NCBI RefSeq assembly: GCF_021391495.1
Contig: NZ_CP090063.1
Location: forward strand, 3,348,001 to 3,412,000
Source: Amycolatopsis acidiphila
Lineage (GTDB): Bacteria; Actinomycetota; Actinomycetes; Mycobacteriales; Pseudonocardiaceae
DNA: 64,000 nucleotides
Direction of reading: 5' to 3'
Below, one piece after another: positions 59,143 to 64,000 of this stretch. Position 1 is the stretch's first letter, and the number at the start of each line of letters is the position of its first letter. The translations under genes were made by a program, and so were the position numbers. The notes under the pieces were generated by a model. It did no database searches. It was not told where the DNA came from and worked only from the letters and a program-made list of their open reading frames with translations.

Positions 59143-60011
59143 TGCCGTTGCCCGAACCGCCCCCGGCAGGCACGGCGATGCTGCCGCCGGGAACCTTCGA
59201 CGGCGGCGTCGTGCTCGTCACCGGCGGTGGCACGGGCCTCGGCCGTGGCATCGCCGTGGAGTTCGCCCGTCTCGGCGCGGCCGTGGTCGTCGCGAGCCGG
59301 GCCGAGGACCACCGCCGGGCCGGGATCGAGGCCGTCGAGGAAGCCGGCGGCCGCGCGATCGGGGTGGCCCTCGACGTCCGCGAACCCGAAGCGGTCGCGG
59401 CCGCGTTCGACGAGGCCGAGCGCGAGCTGGGCCCGGTGTCCGTGCTGGTGAACAACGCGGCCGGGAACTTCCCCGTGCTGGCGGAAAAGCTGTCGCTCAA
59501 CGGCTGGCGCGCGGTCACCGGGATCGTGCTCGACGGGACGTTCGCCTGCAGCACCGAGTTCGCCCGCCGGGCGATGGCGCGCGGTTCGGGCGGGGCGATC
59601 CTCAACATCGGGGCGACCTACTCGTGGACCGGCGGCCCCGGCACCGCGCATTCGGCGGCGGCGAAGGCCGCGGTGACCAACCTGACCCAGTCGCTGGCCG
59701 TCGAGTGGGCGCCGCACGGCATCCGGGTCAACGGCCTGGCGCCCGGCCTGTTCCCGCACGAGGACCACCACGCCGCGCTCAAGGCCGCCCGCCCGGACAG
59801 CGACCGCGACGGCTCGACGGTCCCGGCCGGGCGGGTCGGCCGGATCCACGAACTGGGCTGGGCAGCGACGTATCTCTGCTCGCCGTACGCGGTCTACCTC
59901 AGCGGCCACACGATGGTGCTCGACGGCGCGAACTGGCTCCGGCGTGGCCTGCGGATGCCCGAGTTCGAACCGGTCGCCGAGCAGTTCGGCTTCTCCGGGA
60001 AGAGTTCGTGA
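59142..60011 (+). CDS. SDR, 2,4-dienoyl-CoA reductase-like
   Basis: A 289-aa SDR with TGGGTGLGRGIAVEFARLGA, ASRAEDHRRA (NADPH-type Arg) and VLVNNAAGNFPVLAEKLSLN. The NNAAGNF motif and the lack of the standard Tyr-x3-Lys (TYSWTGGPGTAHSAAAKAAV instead) are typical of dienoyl-CoA reductases of the DECR type. It probably handles double bonds in the substrate chain. Confidence 0.85.
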   Translation: MPLPEPPPAGTAMLPPGTFDGGVVLVTGGGTGLGRGIAVEFARLGAAVVVASRAEDHRRAGIEAVEEAGGRAIGVALDVREPEAVAAAFDEAERELGPVSVLVNNAAGNFPVLAEKLSLNGWRAVTGIVLDGTFACSTEFARRAMARGSGGAILNIGATYSWTGGPGTAHSAAAKAAVTNLTQSLAVEWAPHGIRVNGLAPGLFPHEDHHAALKAARPDSDRDGSTVPAGRVGRIHELGWAATYLCSPYAVYLSGHTMVLDGANWLRRGLRMPEFEPVAEQFGFSGKSS

Positions 60012-60870
60012 AACCCGCACCGTTCGGCTATCACGCGCCCGGTTCGCTACCGGAGGCCGTCGCACTCGTGGCCGGGCTCGGCGACGACGCGAAAGTGCTC
60101 GCCGGCGGGCAGAGCCTGATCCCGGTGCTGGCCATGCGGCTGTCCCGGTTCGACCATCTCGCCGACCTCGGCGGCGTGCCGGAGCTCGCCGGGATCTCCC
60201 GTACCCGCGACGGTGTCCGGGTCGGCGCGATGACGGTGCAGGCCGACGTCGCGCGCAGCGCCGAGCTGGCCGCGGTGCCGTTGCTGCGCCGGGCGACCCC
60301 GCTCATCGGGCACTTCCAGATCCGCAACCGCGGCACGCTCGGCGGTTCCGTGGCACACGCCGACCCGGCCGCGGAGTACCCGGCCGTGACGCTCGCGCTC
60401 GACGCGACGGTGGAGGCCACGGTGCCTGCCGGGGTCCGCCGGATCCCGCCGGCGAGTTCTTCGACTCGGCGTGGACCACCACGCTCGAACCGGACGAGAT
60501 CCTCACCGCGATCGAGTTTCCCTCCTGGAGCGGTGGTTTCGCCGTCAAGGAGATCGCCAGGCGGCACGGTGACCTGGCCGTCGCCGGTGTCGCATGTGGA
60601 CTTTCCGTGCACGACGGCACGATCACCCGCGCCGCGATCGCCTGGTTCGGCATGGACCCGGCGCCGGTCCGCGTCGACGCCGCGGAACGCGCGCTGACCG
60701 GTTCGGCGGTGCCCGGCCTGGATCTGGCGGAGGTGGCGGCGGCCGCTGTCGCGGACCTCGATCCACCCGACGACCAGCACGCGTCGGCCGGCGGGCGCCT
60801 GCGGATGGGCCGGGCGTTGGCCCGCCGGGCGCTGGCCGAAGCGATCGAGGAGGCGCGGGGAAATGCCTGA
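60008..60870 (+). pseudogene. Molybdenum hydroxylase FAD subunit (CoxM-like), frameshifted
   Basis: From GTG 60008 (GTGA overlap) the frame gives KPAPFGYHAPGSLPEAVALV, KVLAGGQSLIPVLAMRLSRF and RNRGTLGGSVAHADPAAEYP, the FAD-binding PCMH domain of xanthine-dehydrogenase-type medium subunits. At 60444-60447 one C appears to be lost (RIPAGEFF expected). The +1 frame then gives FFDSAWTTTLEPDEILTAIE up to 60870. Single-base loss in a C-run: real decay or sequencing error. Confidence 0.85.
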
Positions 60871-61339
60871 ACACGTCAAGGTGAACCTGGAGGTGAACGG
60901 CCGGTCCGAAGCCTCCTACGTCGAGCCGCGCAAGACGCTCGCCGACTCCCTGCGCGAGGACTGCGCGCTCACCGGCACGCATCTGGGCTGCGAGCACGGG
61001 GTGTGCGGGGCCTGCACGGTGCTGCTCGACGGCCGGGCCGTGCGGTCCTGCCTGGTGTTCGCGGTGCAGGCGAACGGCCGCGCCGTCACGACCGTCGAAG
61101 GCCTCGCCGGGGCGGACGGCGTGCTCGGGCCGGTGCAGGAGGCGTTCCGCGCGGAGCACGGGCTGCAGTGCGGGTTCTGCACGCCGGGTTTCCTGGTGTC
61201 GGTGACCGCGTTCCTCGCCGAGCACCCGGATCCCACGGACGAGGAGATCCGGGCGGGACTGTCGGGCAACCTCTGCCGGTGCACGGGATACCAGGGCATC
61301 GTCGCCGCCGTGCGTGAACTCGCGAAGGCGAAGTCATGA
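60863..61339 (+). CDS. Molybdenum hydroxylase [2Fe-2S] subunit (CoxS-like)
   Basis: A 158-aa protein overlapping both neighbours. The plant-type ferredoxin cluster lies in GCEHGVCGACTVLLDG with Cys in AVRSCLVF. The C-terminal four-helix cluster is LQCGFCTPGFLVSVTAFLAE and LSGNLCRCTGYQGIV. It transfers electrons from the molybdopterin site to FAD. It appears intact, although both partner genes are damaged. Confidence 0.95.
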   Translation: MPEHVKVNLEVNGRSEASYVEPRKTLADSLREDCALTGTHLGCEHGVCGACTVLLDGRAVRSCLVFAVQANGRAVTTVEGLAGADGVLGPVQEAFRAEHGLQCGFCTPGFLVSVTAFLAEHPDPTDEEIRAGLSGNLCRCTGYQGIVAAVRELAKAKS

Positions 61340-63640
61340 ACACCGGGCGCTACGTCGGTCAGTCGGTCCAGCGGCGTGAGGACCCCGCCTGCTCGGCGGT
61401 CGTGGCCGGTTCATCGAGGACATCGTCGTGCCGGGCATGCTGCACGCCGCGTTCGTGCGCAGCCCGGTGGCGCGCGGCCGGATCACCGCCGTCGACACCG
61501 GGCAGGCGTGCCGCGCCGAAGGGGTGCGTGCCGTCTACACCGCGGCGGAGCTCAACGGGCTGGTCCGCGAAGCCTGGTGGTCGATGGCAGGCCCGGACGC
61601 GACCTACGCACCAGGCACCTGCCTGGCCGCGGGCGATGTCCGGTTCGTCGGCGATCCGATCGCGATCGTCGTCGCGGACTCGCGTTATCTGGCCGAAGAC
61701 GCCGCCGAGCTCGTCGAGGTGGACATCGAGCCGCTGCCGCCGGTGCTGGACACCGACGCGGCCCGCCGCGACACCGACCTCGTGCATCCCGAGGTGGCAC
61801 CAACGTGGCCACGCGACTCCCCGCCGCGCCGGATCCCGCGCTGGAGGAGGCTTTCGCCGAAGCGGCGGCGGTGGTGTCCGAGACGTTCGTGCAGCACCGG
61901 TACCTCCCGGTGCCGATGGAGACCCGCGGCATCCTCGCCGGCTGAGACCCGTTCGACGAGCGGCTGGACATCTGGGCCGCGACGCAGAGCGCGCACGAGG
62001 TGCAGGCGTTCTACGCGCGGCTGCTGGGCCTGCCGCAGAACCGGGTCCGGGTGCGCACGCCCGACGTGGGCGGCGGGTTCGGGCTGAAGGTCTTCTCGAT
62101 GCGGGACGAGTGGGCCGTGGTGCTCGCGGCGACCCTGCTCGGGAAACCGGTGCGCTGGATCGAGGACCGGTACGAGAACCTCGTCGCCTCCTCGCACTCC
62201 CGCGACGAGAAGATGACTCTCTCCGCGGCATTCGGCCCGGCCGGGATCCTGCGGGCGCTCAAGGCCGAGCACGTCGAGAACTCGGGCGCCTACCCCTACG
62301 CGGGGTCCGGCACGGTCAGCGGCGTGGTCGGGCTCTGCGTTCCCGGGCCGTACAAGGTGGTGCACAGCTCGTATTCGGCCGAGGCGGTGTTCACCAACAC
62401 CTGCGGTCGCGCGCCCTATCGCGGGCCGTTCCTGATGGAGACGGTCGGTCCGGAGCAGCTGATGGACGCCGCGGCGCGGCAGCTGGGCATCGACCCACTG
62501 GAGCTGCGCCGCCGAAACGCGCTGTCCGCCGCCGACATGCCGCACACCCTGCCGACGGGGATGGTCTACGACAGTGTCACCCCACTCGAAACACTCGAGC
62601 AGGCCGCGGAACTGATCGGGTACGAAGAGTTCCGGGCCGAGCAGGCGCGGGCGCGGGGGCGTCACCTCGGGATCGGGATCAGCCTCTGCGTCGAGCCTTC
62701 GGCCGTGGCGTTCGGCGCGATGGGCACCGAAGGCGCCGTGCTGCGCATGGACACGAGCGGCAGGCTGCAGCTCGCGCTGGGCAGCTCCAGCACCGGGATG
62801 AGCCTGGAGACCACGATGGCGCAGGTGGTGGCCGAGGAGCTCGGGTGCGACCTCGACGACATCACCTTCACCCAGGGCGACACGGCGGTGACACCGTACG
62901 GCGCGGGCACGCAGGGCAGCCGGAGCGCCGTGCTCTACGGCAACGCCGCCCGGCTGGTCGCGGAGACCGTGCGGGGCAAGGTACTAGCCATCGCGGCGCA
63001 CGCGATGGAAGCCGCGCCGGAGGACCTCGACGTGGGCGAGGGCCGCGCCTTCGTGCGCGGCGTGCCGGCGAAGGGCCTGAGCTTCGCGGAAATCGCCCAG
63101 CTCGCCTATGCCGGGCACGACCTGCTGCCACCGGGCCTGTCCGCCGGGATCGAGGCGGTCACCCGGTTCAAGGCGCCACAGCTGACGTTCTGCAACGCCT
63201 GCCACGTCTGCACCTGCGAGGTCGACACCGAGACCGGTCTCGTGCGCATCCTGCGCTACGTGGTCAGCGAGGACTGCGGGCGCATGATCAACCCGAAGAT
63301 CGTCGAGGGCCAGATCTTCGGCGGCGTCGCGCAGGGTATCGGCGGTGTCCTCTACGAGCACCTGCCCTACGACGAAGAGGGCAACCCGCTCTCGTCGACC
63401 TTCGCCGACTACCTCGTGCCCACCGCGGCGGAGATCCCCGAGATCGAGTGCGCGCACCTGGAGTCGCCGGCTGCCAACGGGCTCGGCGTCAAGGGCGTCG
63501 GCGAGGGCGGCGCGGTCGCTTCGCCGGCGGCCGTGTTCAACGCCGTCGCCGACGCGCTGGCCCCGCTCGGGGTCGTGCTGCGCGGAACTCCGCTGGGGCC
63601 CCGGCAGATCCTCGACGCGCTGGAGGCCGCCGGCTCCTGA
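61336..63640 (+). pseudogene. Molybdenum hydroxylase large subunit (CoxL-like), multiple lesions
   Basis: The ATG at 61336 overlaps the CoxS stop. RYVGQSVQRREDP is followed by one lost C (near 61385), then the next frame reads VPGMLHAAFVRSPVARGRIT. A lost G near 61795 shifts the frame again, and TGA at 61943-61945 replaces the expected Trp. The rest is intact to 63640: VGGGFGLKVFSMRDEWAVVL, CGRAPYRGPFLMETVGPEQL and GVKGVGEGGAVASPAAVFNA (catalytic Glu). Without reading through these lesions no full Mo subunit can be made. Confidence 0.88.
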
Positions 63641-63650
63641 CGCGGGCCGG

Positions 63651-64000
63651 TCAGCGCAGGAGCGCGGTCTCCAGCGCCGATCGGAAGTCGTCGGGCAGCG
63701 GGCCGGGGCCGTCGGCCGGGACGTGGGCCACGGTCGCGTCGCTCACCCCGACGCACCGGCCGCCCTGGTACATCGCCTGCGCGAGGGTGTAGGAGGCCCG
63801 GCCCAGCCGCTTGATCCCGGTGCCGATCTGGACGGGTTCCGGATATCGCGTCTCACCGAGGTAGTGCACGTTGAGCTGTACCAGCATGCCGCGGGCGGGC
63901 CGGAAGGCGTGCCGCTGCCGCAGAGTCTGCTCGAACAGCACCCGCGCCTCCTCGTACAGCCGGGTGATGGCGACGTTGTTCACGTGCCCGAGCGGGTCCA
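63651..64000 (-). CDS. Acyl-CoA thioesterase, 4HBT hotdog (partial, runs off right edge)
   Basis: The frame enters from the right edge with DPLGHVNNVAITRLYEEARV, the hotdog thioesterase signature (D-x2-GHVNN-x4-Y/E). It continues through QLNVHYLGETRYPEPVQIGT and ASYTLAQAMYQGGRCVGVSD to a stop at 63651. It faces the molybdenum hydroxylase operon convergently. Its N-terminus lies outside the window. Confidence 0.88.
   Translation of the reverse strand, partial: DPLGHVNNVAITRLYEEARVLFEQTLRQRHAFRPARGMLVQLNVHYLGETRYPEPVQIGTGIKRLGRASYTLAQAMYQGGRCVGVSDATVAHVPADGPGPLPDDFRSALETALLR

Overview
The window is high-GC DNA with GTG and TTG starts, tightly overlapping genes and actinobacterial families (type VII secretion substrates, GAF-ANTAR proteins, F420-type LLM oxidoreductases, FadR-type GntR regulators). 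It most resembles a chromosomal segment of a Pseudonocardiaceae actinomycete such as Amycolatopsis. No rRNA, tRNA, CRISPR array, integrase or transposase gene was recognised.

Region 1 (1-4.7 kb, minus strand) holds a small type VII secretion (ESX-like) substrate cluster: a 103-aa EspC/WXG100-like protein, an overlapping 956-aa WXG-type protein with a long Gly/Ser/Asp-rich segment and a 6-bp microsatellite, and a 144-aa coiled-coil partner. Degenerate fragments flank it on both sides. Region 2 (4.7-16.3 kb) is a mixed stress/housekeeping block: an alpha/beta hydrolase, four DUF5994-type paralogues, an alanine dehydrogenase/carboxyethylornithine synthase-like enzyme, a LapA-like membrane protein, a fatty acid desaturase, a slipin-like SPFH protein, two tandem GAF-ANTAR proteins and a DUF2637-like membrane protein. 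The four DUF5994 genes and one unrelated 71-aa ORF share a homologous 5' leader. It has a conserved GTAG box, a conserved internal block, a compensatorily paired hairpin just before the ribosome binding site, and a near-identical start region. I regard this five-member leader family as the best candidate for an undescribed regulatory system.

Region 3 (16.3-64 kb) is a long acyl-CoA catabolic island arranged as many short divergent operons. It encodes several acyl-CoA dehydrogenases (including a 699-aa double-module one and alpha/beta-type sets), four crotonases including one fused to a thiolase, seven short-chain dehydrogenases, AMP-forming and NDP-forming acyl-CoA synthetases, a thiolase plus DUF35 partner, three LLM flavin enzymes, an aldo-keto reductase, an amidohydrolase, two hotdog thioesterases, a CoxMSL-type molybdenum hydroxylase, a TetR regulator, two tandem FadR-type GntR regulators and a third regulator with two GntR-FCD units. 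Together they look like activation and beta-oxidation of an unusual branched or cyclic carboxylic acid. The substrate cannot be read from the sequence. Two recurrent operator-like motifs, GANTCTAGANTC and TGAAAACGTCATTTTCA, recur upstream of the operons and suggest common control, perhaps by the local GntR proteins.

The window is also rich in decayed genes. Truncated, deleted or frameshifted remnants include a nitronate monooxygenase, an APH-type kinase, a thiolase/acyl-CoA dehydrogenase chimera, a DoxX-like protein, an alpha/beta hydrolase, a LivH-type permease, an acyl-CoA dehydrogenase N-terminus, and the FAD and molybdopterin subunits of the molybdenum hydroxylase. They lie mainly at operon borders, so the catabolic island appears to be eroding.
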